Below, piece after piece: positions 33,157-41,573 of a stretch of 55,614 nucleotides of DNA; the first letter of the stretch is position 1, and each line of letters begins with the position of its first letter. Under the pieces are notes generated by a model. That model searched no databases. It saw nothing but the letters and a program-made list of their open reading frames with translations, and was not told the DNA's origin. Both the position numbers and the translations under genes were made by a program. This stretch comes from Herbivorax alkaliphila (lineage in GTDB: Bacteria > Bacillota > Clostridia > Acetivibrionales > Acetivibrionaceae): contig NZ_JAVDDS010000027.1 of assembly GCF_030848475.1 (NCBI RefSeq), forward strand, positions 1 through 55,614. The letters are read 5' to 3'.

Positions 33157-35208
33157 ATGTCAAAAAAATTAACATCTATTTTAGTTACAATTGCACTAAT
33201 TATGTCATTTGCAACATTTCAAGTAGTTGCAGAAAATCACGATATAGTGGTTGAAATTGATGGGCAAGTGGTGAAGTTTCCCGATGCAGAACCTTTTATA
33301 GACGAGCATTCTAGGACATTATGCCCTGTTAGATTCATTGCAGAGGATTTAGGTGCTGAAGTTTTATGGAACGACGAAGACAGAACAGTATCAATACAAA
33401 AAGATAATACCGATATTTTATTAAAAATTGGTGATGACACAGCGATGGTTAATGGTGTTGAAAAAACTTTTGATACATTTCCACAAATTTATGAAGATAG
33501 GACCTATGTTCCGTTAAGGTTTATAAGTGAAACATTAAACATGGATGTTGACTGGGATGATGAGACAAAAACCGTTATAATATCAACTCCAGATGAGTTA
33601 AATGAATTAACTATGGAAGAGCATTTTGACAGATATTTAACTGCTATGAAGGAAAATAGAGGTTTTAGAGGATCTGTTTTAGTTGCACATGAAGGAGAAA
33701 CACTTTTTAGCAAAGGTTATGGATATGCAAATTATGAAGAAGGGGTAAAGAATACGCCTAATACTATGTTTGCAATAGGCTCAGTAACAAAGCAGTTTAC
33801 AGCAATGGCAATAATGCAGCTATACGAACAGGAATTATTGGAGTTAGATGATGCTCTTTCACAGTACATACCGGATGTTGTTGAAGGTGATAATATTACC
33901 GTTAAGCATCTTTTAACACATACTTCAGGGCTATTTAATTATACTAATTTTCTTATGGAAATAGAAGATGTACCAGAAGAAAATACAGAAGACTTTCTTA
34001 TGGATTTATTTAAGGATGAACCTTTAATATTTGAGACTGGTACACAGTGGGAATACAACAATACAGGCTATTTATTACTTGGACTTATTGTTGAAGAAAT
34101 AAGTGGATTAAGTCTAGGTGAATATTTAAAAGAAAATATATTCGATCTCTTAGAAATGAATGATACAGGAACTTATTATGATAAAAAAGAAGAAGAGTTT
34201 GCAATTGGATATACAGGTTCTACAGAGCTAACACCTGTAGAGCAAGATGAAATTTTATTAAAGATTGCATATGGAGCAGGAAACCTGTTTTCAACAGTTA
34301 ATGATATGTATAAATGGGATAGGGCTCTTCACACAGAAAAGCTTGTAAAAGAAGAAACTTTAGATATGGTCTTTGATGTTCATGAAAATATACCAGAAGA
34401 AGAAATGCTTAATTTTGGAGGGTTTGGATATGGCTATGGTTGGATTATTTCAGATGATTCAGAGTTAGGGAAAATTGTATCTCATGGTGGAAATACATTG
34501 TCCTATTCAGCCCAGATATCAAAATATTTAGAGCAAGATATTACTATTATAATAACAACAAATATAGGCTATTATGTTTTAGATTCTATTGAAGCGACTC
34601 TTATAGATATTATAATGGGAAATGAGTATGAATTGCCAGAGGAATTAGTTGAAATAGAACTAGATGCTGAAATTTTAGAACAATATACAGGTATCTATGA
34701 AAATGCAGAAGGTTACAATATTGTTATTAAGAAAAGTGATGGTCAATTATATGCTCAGCTTCCAGGACAAGAAAAAATAGAAATATATCCTATTTCGGAA
34801 ATAGAATTTTTCTACAAAGAAGTAAATGCATTTATTACTTTTAAAAAGAATGATGATGGTGAAGCAGAGAAACTTATTTTCGAACAGGAGGGTATAGTTC
34901 TTGAGGGAACCCGCACAGGAGATGTACCACAGCGAGAAATTGCAGATATAGACAAAAAAATATACGAAAAATATGTAGGCGAATATAAGACAGATGACAT
35001 AGGTACATTTACCATATCAATAGAGGATGAAAGTTTATATGCTCGACTTACAGGGCAGGTTAGATTAGAAATATCTCCTATGTCCCAAACAGAATTTTTC
35101 TACAAAGATATTCAAGCTGAAATAGAATTCATAATAGATGATGATGGAACGATGAGGGGTTTGATATTAAAACAAGGGGGACAGAATTTTTTAGCAGAAA
35201 AAATTTAA
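33157..35208 (+). CDS. Secreted serine hydrolase (beta-lactamase / class C PBP-like) with stalk and tandem C-terminal domains
   Basis: A 683-residue exported protein: signal peptide 1-25; a copper-amine-oxidase-N-like stalk domain pair (about 29-143, with RTLCPVRFIAEDLGAEVLWN and RTYVPLRFISETLNMDVDW); a serine beta-lactamase-fold domain (about 155-500) with SVTK (S209-K212), the YNN motif in WEYNNTGYLLLG, and SHGGNT near 430; then two copies of a DUF3471-like beta domain (EQYTGIYEN... and EKYVGEYKT...). It probably hydrolyses a peptide or ester at the cell surface; the substrate is unknown. Start ATG at 33157, where GGAGAG lies 6 nt upstream and a signal peptide begins. It ends at a strong terminator. 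Confidence 0.85.
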   Translation: MSKKLTSILVTIALIMSFATFQVVAENHDIVVEIDGQVVKFPDAEPFIDEHSRTLCPVRFIAEDLGAEVLWNDEDRTVSIQKDNTDILLKIGDDTAMVNGVEKTFDTFPQIYEDRTYVPLRFISETLNMDVDWDDETKTVIISTPDELNELTMEEHFDRYLTAMKENRGFRGSVLVAHEGETLFSKGYGYANYEEGVKNTPNTMFAIGSVTKQFTAMAIMQLYEQELLELDDALSQYIPDVVEGDNITVKHLLTHTSGLFNYTNFLMEIEDVPEENTEDFLMDLFKDEPLIFETGTQWEYNNTGYLLLGLIVEEISGLSLGEYLKENIFDLLEMNDTGTYYDKKEEEFAIGYTGSTELTPVEQDEILLKIAYGAGNLFSTVNDMYKWDRALHTEKLVKEETLDMVFDVHENIPEEEMLNFGGFGYGYGWIISDDSELGKIVSHGGNTLSYSAQISKYLEQDITIIITTNIGYYVLDSIEATLIDIIMGNEYELPEELVEIELDAEILEQYTGIYENAEGYNIVIKKSDGQLYAQLPGQEKIEIYPISEIEFFYKEVNAFITFKKNDDGEAEKLIFEQEGIVLEGTRTGDVPQREIADIDKKIYEKYVGEYKTDDIGTFTISIEDESLYARLTGQVRLEISPMSQTEFFYKDIQAEIEFIIDDDGTMRGLILKQGGQNFLAEKI

Positions 35209-35211
35209 AAT

Positions 35212-35245
35212 AAAAAGGGGGCGGAAAAGATACCGCTCCCTTTTT
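35212..35245 (+). terminator. Terminator of the serine hydrolase gene
   Basis: A 13-bp stem (35212-35224 / 35233-35245, one G-U) with an 8-nt loop, ending in T5, right after the stop codon. Confidence 0.88.
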
Positions 35246-35310
35246 CAAAATATCTTGTTCACAACAGAAGATATATTATCAAATGAACAAAGCCCTCTAA
35301 TGTATCTAAA

Positions 35311-35349
35311 AAAATCAAAATGGGATAAAGGTTGTCTCATTTTGATTTT
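35311..35349 (-). terminator. Terminator of the minus-strand membrane protein gene
   Basis: A 12-bp perfect stem (35311-35322 / 35338-35349) extended by three more inner pairs. On the minus strand it ends in T-rich sequence, 27 bp after the stop of the gene at 35376. Confidence 0.7.
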
Positions 35350-35375
35350 GGAACAAAGCTTAAAGATTAAATAGG

Positions 35376-36209
35376 TCAGGAGCTGGATGCTCCTAATTTG
35401 TTATTAGTTTTATATGATAGAATGAGAGCAGCAAGGGATAGTACGAAAACAGGTATATGAAGTACACCTATCCACCAATTTGTTGAGGTAAACATAAAAA
35501 GATGCTGGGCAACCTGTATAAAGCCTATTGTGGATCCAACTACTCCTGTAACTCTTAAAACTGCAAAATTAACATTAGGATAAAAGAAAAACAAAATTGC
35601 TAAAATCAATGGGGTCATGGTACAAAACATGCTGTTGCCACCATTTGCAAAAAAATAAACAGGTTTAAAATCAGGCATTAATGTTGTCTGGTTTATTGGG
35701 TTCCAAAATGCAAACAGTGAAATAGATAAAGCAGATATAGTCCAAAAGTTTATTTTTGGAGGTGTCTCAAAATTGTTTTTATTGACAAAAGCTTCCCAAA
35801 TCCATATGCCTGCTAGGATAGGAAATACTATGTATGATGATAATATAATTCCGAGACCATTTTGTTCTGTAAAAGAAGTGTTTTGAGTTATTCCATGGAA
35901 AATTGCTAATATTGCTAAATAAATAGAAAAGATACGACTGAATTTGTTTTTTAAAATAAAGACAAGAACTATAAATAATATAGCTATAGAATTCATAAGA
36001 ACAGAATATCTGTCAAAAAAATATGTAAAATTATTCTCAGCTATAACTCCGATAGTTTCATACCACTTTGAAAAATCTGTAAGTGAGTAATTTCGTTGCA
36101 TATAAGGGGGAAAGAAAAGGATTATTAAAGGTACCAAAACTATAAACCACCATTTTGCCGTAATTAAATCAAAGGAATTTTTAACATTATTTGACTTTGG
36201 AATTTGCAT
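35376..36209 (-). CDS. Polytopic membrane protein of unknown function
   Basis: A 277-residue protein with seven or eight hydrophobic helices spread over its whole length and short loops; one external loop holds PPYMQRNYSLTDFSKWYETIG. No transport or catalytic motif is recognisable; Trp- and Phe-rich helices such as FWTISALSISLFAFWNP give no family call. I set the start at the ATG at 36209, 7 nt after GAGGGAGG; a GTG six codons upstream lies inside that ribosome site. It stands alone between a terminator and the divergent hemL promoter region, and belongs to the block that separates hemB from hemL. Confidence 0.65.
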   Translation of the reverse strand: MQIPKSNNVKNSFDLITAKWWFIVLVPLIILFFPPYMQRNYSLTDFSKWYETIGVIAENNFTYFFDRYSVLMNSIAILFIVLVFILKNKFSRIFSIYLAILAIFHGITQNTSFTEQNGLGIILSSYIVFPILAGIWIWEAFVNKNNFETPPKINFWTISALSISLFAFWNPINQTTLMPDFKPVYFFANGGNSMFCTMTPLILAILFFFYPNVNFAVLRVTGVVGSTIGFIQVAQHLFMFTSTNWWIGVLHIPVFVLSLAALILSYKTNNKLGASSS

Positions 36210-36478
36210 AAAACAAACCTCCCTCACAAAAAAATTTTAAAAGATGTAAATTTTATTTTTTAAAGTGTTAACATAACTTTATTATACCATGGATTGTCAA
36301 TATGGCAAGAATAAAATTACAGAGAACGTATGTAAAATATTTTTGTTACAATATATAAGAAAATAATCAAACAAAGGCTATAGAAATTATAAAATACAAG
36401 CACATATAATGCTTGGTTGATAAAGAAACTTAATTCAATTATAATTAGGTAGAAAAGATTATCAATTGAGGTGACAAT

Positions 36479-37780
36479 ATGAAAAATAAAAGATCAGCAG
36501 AACTTTTCGAAGCTTCCCAAAAAGTTATGCCTGGAGGGGTTAATAGTCCTGTTAGAGCATATAAATCAGTAGGATTAGTTCCACCTTTTATAAAAAGAGC
36601 AGAGGGCTCAAAGATTATTGATTGTGATGGGAATACATATATAGACTATGTGGGCTCATGGGGGCCAATGATTTTAGGTTATGCAAATAAAAATGTTATT
36701 AATGAAGTAAAAGATGCCCTAGAAGATGGTACAAGCTTTGGTGCACCTACAGAGCGAGAAATTGAACTTGCAGAAATAATTTGCAAAGAAGTTCCTTCTG
36801 TAGATATGGTAAGAATGGTTAGTTCCGGTACAGAAGCTGTTATGAGTGCTGTAAGACTTGCAAGAGGATATACAAAAAGAGATAAAATACTTAAATTTGA
36901 AGGATGCTATCATGGACATTCTGATGGAATGCTGGTAAAGGCGGGTTCGGGAGCTATGACCACAGGTGTTCCCGATAGTGATGGTGTTCCAAAAGACTAT
37001 GCAAAAAACACAATCACAGCATCATATAACAGCTTTTATGAAGTAGAAGATATATTTAAGTCTGTGGGAAGTGATATTGCAGCTATAATTGTAGAACCTG
37101 TAGCTGCAAATATGGGAGTCATTCCACCAGAAGAAGGGTTTTTGAAATTTTTAAGAGAGATAACAATAAAATATGGGGCACTTCTTATATTTGACGAGGT
37201 TATTACAGGCTTTAGAATTTCATTTAGTGGTGCACAGGGCTATTATGGTATCAATCCTGACATTACAGTGTTTGGCAAAATAATAGGTGGAGGTTTTCCT
37301 GTAGGTGCATATGGTGGAAGATTGGATATAATGAAAATGATTTCACCTGAAGGAACTGTATATCAGGCTGGAACTCTTTCGGGAAATCCTGTTGCAATGG
37401 CGGCAGGAATAGCTACTTTAAAAATTTTAAGAGATAACCCTGATATATATGATAAAATTGATAAAATGGCATCAAAGCTTGAAAGTTCAATAACAGATTT
37501 AAAGGGGAAATATGATATACCATTAGCTGTAAACCGAATTGGTTCTATAATGAGTGTGTTTTTCACAAATGAGAGGGTTAAAGATTATAGTACAGTGGCA
37601 AGGTCAGATTCGGACATGTTTTGTAGTTACTTTAAAGAGATGCTTAATAAGGGTATTTATCTTGCACCTTCACAGTTTGAGTCTATGTTTATTTCAGAAG
37701 CTCATAGCACTGAAGATATAGAAAATACTGTAAAATGTATAGACAAAGCTTTAAAAGTATTGAAAGGAGAAAATAAATGA
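36479..37780 (+). CDS. hemL: Glutamate-1-semialdehyde 2,1-aminomutase
   Basis: Converts glutamate-1-semialdehyde to 5-aminolevulinate, the substrate of HemB. The 433-residue PLP enzyme has the N-terminal VMPGGVNSPVRAY, RMVSSGTEAVMSAVRLARG near 117-135, DEVITGFR, the PLP Lys at 267 (FGKIIGGGFPVGAYGG) and YQAGTLSGNPVAMAAG. A GAGGTGA site precedes the ATG. It restarts the tetrapyrrole cluster after the accessory block, probably with its own promoter in the 270-bp gap. Its stop overlaps cbiX by 4 bp. Confidence 0.95.
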   Translation: MKNKRSAELFEASQKVMPGGVNSPVRAYKSVGLVPPFIKRAEGSKIIDCDGNTYIDYVGSWGPMILGYANKNVINEVKDALEDGTSFGAPTEREIELAEIICKEVPSVDMVRMVSSGTEAVMSAVRLARGYTKRDKILKFEGCYHGHSDGMLVKAGSGAMTTGVPDSDGVPKDYAKNTITASYNSFYEVEDIFKSVGSDIAAIIVEPVAANMGVIPPEEGFLKFLREITIKYGALLIFDEVITGFRISFSGAQGYYGINPDITVFGKIIGGGFPVGAYGGRLDIMKMISPEGTVYQAGTLSGNPVAMAAGIATLKILRDNPDIYDKIDKMASKLESSITDLKGKYDIPLAVNRIGSIMSVFFTNERVKDYSTVARSDSDMFCSYFKEMLNKGIYLAPSQFESMFISEAHSTEDIENTVKCIDKALKVLKGENK

Positions 37781-38139
37781 GAGGGATACTAATTTTAGCA
37801 CATGGAAGTAAAAGACAGGAAACAAATAGAATTCTTGATTCATTAGTAGAAAAGGTCAAGAAAAAAACAGGTGAGAAACTTGTTTATCCCACGTATCTTC
37901 AATTTTCAAACCCAGATTTTGAAGAGGGGATACAGTACCTTGTAAATAATGGAGCAAAAGAAATAAGAGTTATTCCGCTATTTCTTTTTGATGGTGTACA
38001 TGTTACAAAGGATATACCTGAAGAGCTTGAAAGAATAAAAGATAATTTTAAAGATATTGATATAAAAATGGCAGGACATATTGGAGATGATGACAGGATA
38101 GCAGACATTGTAGTAGACAAAGTGGAATCTTTAAATTAA
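37777..38139 (+). CDS. cbiX: Sirohydrochlorin cobaltochelatase, short CbiX form
   Basis: Inserts Co2+ into sirohydrochlorin, starting the corrin branch. At 120 residues it is the short, single-domain chelatase that works as a dimer, unlike the longer CbiK. The metal-binding His is in LILAHGSKRQETN (H9), and the second site is in IPLFLFDGVHVTKDIP (H75). It overlaps hemL (ATGA), so both are translated together. No cbiK is present, so CbiX supplies the chelatase of this cluster. Confidence 0.9.
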   Translation: MRGILILAHGSKRQETNRILDSLVEKVKKKTGEKLVYPTYLQFSNPDFEEGIQYLVNNGAKEIRVIPLFLFDGVHVTKDIPEELERIKDNFKDIDIKMAGHIGDDDRIADIVVDKVESLN

Positions 38140-38158
38140 AGCCTTATACTAAGGCTTT
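38138..38158 (+). terminator. Intercistronic hairpin between cbiX and cbiA
   Basis: A 9-bp perfect stem with a 3-nt loop (38138-38146 / 38150-38158), followed by only a few T. It starts at the cbiX stop codon and probably acts as a weak terminator or mRNA end stabiliser rather than a full stop. Confidence 0.55.
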
Positions 38159-38189
38159 TACCATATAAAAATAAGAGAGCTGTGAATAT

Positions 38190-39596
38190 ATGAGTATAAA
38201 AAGTATTATGATTGCAGGCACAAATAGTGGTTGTGGTAAAACTACAATATCGATAGGAATTATGGCAGCACTTTGTAATATGGGTATTGACGTACAGCCA
38301 TTTAAGGTAGGTCCTGACTATATAGATCCTAAATTTCATAAATTTATTACAGGAAAACACTCTGAAAATCTTGATAGCTGGTTATTGGAGGAAGAGGCTC
38401 TTTTGTATATTTATAAAAAAAATGCAAAGAAAGCTCAAATGTCCGTGATAGAAGGAGTGATGGGCTTATATGATGGGTTTGGAGGCAATACAAAAGAGGG
38501 AAGTACTGCACATGTATCAAGAATAATCAAAGCACCGGTAATACTTGTTGTAAACGGAAGAGGTGCTTCTTTGAGTATCGTACCAATAATTAAAGGTTTT
38601 ATTGACTTTGACAGGGATGTAGATATTAAGGGAGTAATAATAAACAATGTAAACAGTGATACACATTACAATCTTTTAAAAAGTGATATTGAAAAGTACA
38701 CAGGCATTCATGTTTTAGGTTATATCCCTAAAGATGCTTCTTATTCACTGGAACAAAGGCATTTAGGTCTTGTACCACAGATGGAAATAAAGGACATAAA
38801 AACACGTGTTGAAAAACTTGCCAGTCAGGTAAAGAAAACTATAGATATTGAATTATTGTTAAAAATAGCAGGTGAATCTAATATTTCTTGCAGTTATGAA
38901 ACAGATTTTCTATTAGATAAAAAATTTCAAAAAATAAAAATAGCTGTGGCAAATGATAGAGCTTTTAATTTTTATTATAGAGAAAATATAGAGATTTTAA
39001 AGAAGATGGGAGCTGAAATTATATATTTTAGTCCTATTGAGGATGGCAATTTACCAGAAGATGTGGATGGACTTTATATAGGAGGAGGTTATCCTGAGAT
39101 TTTTGCTGGTGAACTTGAAGAAAACAAATGTATGAGATATTCTATAAAAGATTACATACTAAAAGGCTTGCCTGCTTATGCAGAGTGTGGGGGACTTATG
39201 TACATGGCAAAGTCTCTTGTCGCAAGCAATGACAAAGAGTTTGAAATGGCTGGTGTTATACCTAAAAACTGTGAGATGATAGGCAAGCTAAAAAGATTTG
39301 GATATGTGAATATAGAGGTTCTAAAAGACAATGTTTTGTCATCTTCAGGTGATAAAATAAGAGCTCACGAATTTCATTATTCTGCTTTAAATTTATCTAG
39401 CAGTACAGATGCATGTTATAAAGTTATAAAAAACAGATATAATATGGAGCCTGTATTTTGGGAATGTGGCTATAGAGTGAAAAATCTACTTGCAGCATAT
39501 CAACACATTCACTTTTTGAGTAATTTAGATTTTGCTTTTAAATTTATTAAAAGCTGCACAAGTTATTCTAAATACAAAGGTATATATAATAAATGA
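38190..39596 (+). CDS. cbiA: Cobyrinic acid a,c-diamide synthase
   Basis: Amidates the a and c side chains using glutamine and ATP. The 468-residue protein has the ATP-binding IAGTNSGCGKTTISIGIM at about 8-25, FKVGPDYIDPKFH, a GVMGLYDGFGG loop near 90-100, and a C-terminal class I glutaminase domain with GLYIGGGYPEIFAGEL and the nucleophile Cys in PAYAECGGLMYMA (near 333). The C-terminal His lies in RAHEFHYSALN. GAGAGCTG is a modest ribosome site. It closes the cluster and is followed by a hairpin repeat and a strong terminator. Confidence 0.94.
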   Translation: MSIKSIMIAGTNSGCGKTTISIGIMAALCNMGIDVQPFKVGPDYIDPKFHKFITGKHSENLDSWLLEEEALLYIYKKNAKKAQMSVIEGVMGLYDGFGGNTKEGSTAHVSRIIKAPVILVVNGRGASLSIVPIIKGFIDFDRDVDIKGVIINNVNSDTHYNLLKSDIEKYTGIHVLGYIPKDASYSLEQRHLGLVPQMEIKDIKTRVEKLASQVKKTIDIELLLKIAGESNISCSYETDFLLDKKFQKIKIAVANDRAFNFYYRENIEILKKMGAEIIYFSPIEDGNLPEDVDGLYIGGGYPEIFAGELEENKCMRYSIKDYILKGLPAYAECGGLMYMAKSLVASNDKEFEMAGVIPKNCEMIGKLKRFGYVNIEVLKDNVLSSSGDKIRAHEFHYSALNLSSSTDACYKVIKNRYNMEPVFWECGYRVKNLLAAYQHIHFLSNLDFAFKFIKSCTSYSKYKGIYNK

Positions 39597-39597
39597 G

Positions 39598-39643
39598 AGT
39601 GAACTCCTAAACCTGAGTTTTAGGTGGAGTCTTAAAACAAGAT
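39598..39643 (+). repeat. Short repeat after cbiA (related to 25301-25360)
   Basis: AGTGAACTC at the start, TTTTAGGTGGAGTCTTA in the middle and ACAAGAT at the end match the element at the cbiJ stop, allowing an internal deletion. CTCCTAAA can pair with TTTTAGGTGGAG. It starts 2 bp after the cbiA stop. Confidence 0.55.
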
Positions 39644-39680
39644 AAAGAAACCACATCTAAAGTAAGATGTGGTTTCTTTA
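39643..39680. terminator. Bidirectional terminator at the end of the cobalamin cluster
   Basis: Perfect 16-bp stem (39643-39658 / 39665-39680) with a 6-nt loop, between convergent cbiA and the cellulase gene. Confidence 0.88.
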
Positions 39681-39722
39681 TTCTATTAAATAGAAAATTT
39701 TAATTAACAAATATTTACTACT

Positions 39723-41432
39723 CTAAGGAAGAGAATCAATCATCTCTAAAAGGTATCTTCCTAAAATAATGGCATCTGTTGTGTCCACTACGCCATCACG
39801 GTTTACATCGGCAGCTTCATAGTCAACATTATCTACAGGTACTTCAAGAATTATTCTGCTTAATAATATGTAATCAGTAGAATCAACTATTCCATCACCA
39901 TTAATATCACCATAAAGTATTTCAGGCTCAGGCGTAGGATCAGGGTCAGGCTCTGGAGTAGAGTCAGGATCAGGTTCTGGAGTAGGATCAGGATCAGGAT
40001 CTGAAGGGATAGGATCAGAGTCTAAACCAAAATGCTCTCCACGAGAAACTCCATTACTACCAAGAGGTACTCTTTGGTCAAGTCCAACAAATCTACCTTG
40101 ATCATCCTGCCATAGTACATCTTTTAGCACTTCATATTTATCTTCTTCCCATGTTGACCAGTCATTCATTAAAAGACCACCGGTATCACCAGAGTTAGGA
40201 TTTATACACCAAAAAGTATGGTGAAGTCGATGCTCTTTAATATAATCTGCAAACATAGTCATCCATCTTTCATTGTCACCACCATCCATATGGCCTCCCC
40301 ATTCACCAATTAAAACTGGTGCTATTCCTTCACGATAAACAAATGCCCATGTATCATACATGTAATCTTCTTTTATGGTTTCCATAGTGAAACCCTCATA
40401 AAACCAAGGCTGATCCCAAACTGAAGGACCATACTCATGTGGTGTGTATACCATTTGGCTATTTAAATCTCCCAAATCAATAGGATAATCCCTGACACCT
40501 CTAAGGTTTCCACCCCACCATGCAGGATGATATGGAGAATCATCTCCTGTAGCACCAAAAACATCAGGATCTTCAAATGTATAGCCTAGCTCAGTTTTAG
40601 GATATTGCTCAATACCTGCAATCATTACCAATATATTTGGATTTACATCTAAGATAGCTTTTGAACAAAGTTCAGCAGCGTGTTTCCAGTTGTTTTCAAG
40701 CGTAGAGTCATCCCATATTGCCATATCATCAGGTATAGGATCGTCATAACCACGTTTACCATGTGGCTCATTTTGGATATCTAATGCAAGCATTGTATCA
40801 TCATTTTTATATTTTTCAGCTAACCAAACCAATGTGTCAATCCACATTTCTGTTGTAATCATACCTGCGGTATCAGTTTCTGTTCCATACCATAGGTTAT
40901 AAACGTGACCAGAATTATCTGCATGTGGACTGTGAACAGCAGGCATAACTTTTATTCCTAGCTCTTTACAGTAACCCATTATAATGTCAAAAATTTCCAT
41001 GCTGTTTTTTACATCATCTGTTTCTGGACAATAAAAATCAGGATTACACACATGATATGGAGGGTTATTACTTGCAGTTACACTTGAAACTGGATTTGGT
41101 TCTCCAATCATCCAACTGTAAAGAAGTTCTGTGGAAACTGGTATTCTTAAAAAGTTTATACCCCTGTCTGCTATATCGCTTAGGATATCATAAACGTCAT
41201 ACCAAGCTCCATGAAAAACATTTTCACTACAGTTAAAACCAAACCAGTTAGCACCAGTTAGCCAAACCTCATTTCCATGCATGTCATAAATCTTGTTGCC
41301 TTCAACATGTAACCAATCTTCATTCCAGTGGTCAGCATTATTTGCGTCTGCATTAATAAAGCTTACCGATGAAAAGGTAAAAAGAACGGCCAATATTACG
41401 GACAAGGCAAGTCCTCTAACTAATTTTTTCAT
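39723..41432 (-). CDS. Cellulosomal GH5 endoglucanase with C-terminal type I dockerin
   Basis: A secreted cellulase of 569 residues: signal peptide 1-30, GH5 catalytic domain about 35-470, a Pro/Asp/Glu/Thr linker about 475-507 made of DPDPTPEP-like units, and a dockerin 508-569. The acid/base Glu is E222 (ALDIQNEPHG) and the nucleophile E377 (LIGEWGGHMDGG). The N-terminal ANWFGFN...FHGAW pattern suggests subfamily GH5_1. The dockerin has two calcium-binding repeats, GDINGDGIVDSTDYILLSR and ADVNRDGVVDTTDAIILGR, so the enzyme should dock onto a scaffoldin. GGGGGAAGT precedes the ATG. Confidence 0.92.
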   Translation of the reverse strand: MKKLVRGLALSVILAVLFTFSSVSFINADANNADHWNEDWLHVEGNKIYDMHGNEVWLTGANWFGFNCSENVFHGAWYDVYDILSDIADRGINFLRIPVSTELLYSWMIGEPNPVSSVTASNNPPYHVCNPDFYCPETDDVKNSMEIFDIIMGYCKELGIKVMPAVHSPHADNSGHVYNLWYGTETDTAGMITTEMWIDTLVWLAEKYKNDDTMLALDIQNEPHGKRGYDDPIPDDMAIWDDSTLENNWKHAAELCSKAILDVNPNILVMIAGIEQYPKTELGYTFEDPDVFGATGDDSPYHPAWWGGNLRGVRDYPIDLGDLNSQMVYTPHEYGPSVWDQPWFYEGFTMETIKEDYMYDTWAFVYREGIAPVLIGEWGGHMDGGDNERWMTMFADYIKEHRLHHTFWCINPNSGDTGGLLMNDWSTWEEDKYEVLKDVLWQDDQGRFVGLDQRVPLGSNGVSRGEHFGLDSDPIPSDPDPDPTPEPDPDSTPEPDPDPTPEPEILYGDINGDGIVDSTDYILLSRIILEVPVDNVDYEAADVNRDGVVDTTDAIILGRYLLEMIDSLP

Positions 41433-41573
41433 ATTTATACTTCCCCCTTAAAAATATATATAATTCACGCATATTTTATGCTTGAATCATTACATAGTCC
41501 TATACTATAATTTTATAGAAAAATATAGTTTAAATCAAGTTAAAACACACAAATATAATAATAAAAATTTTTT

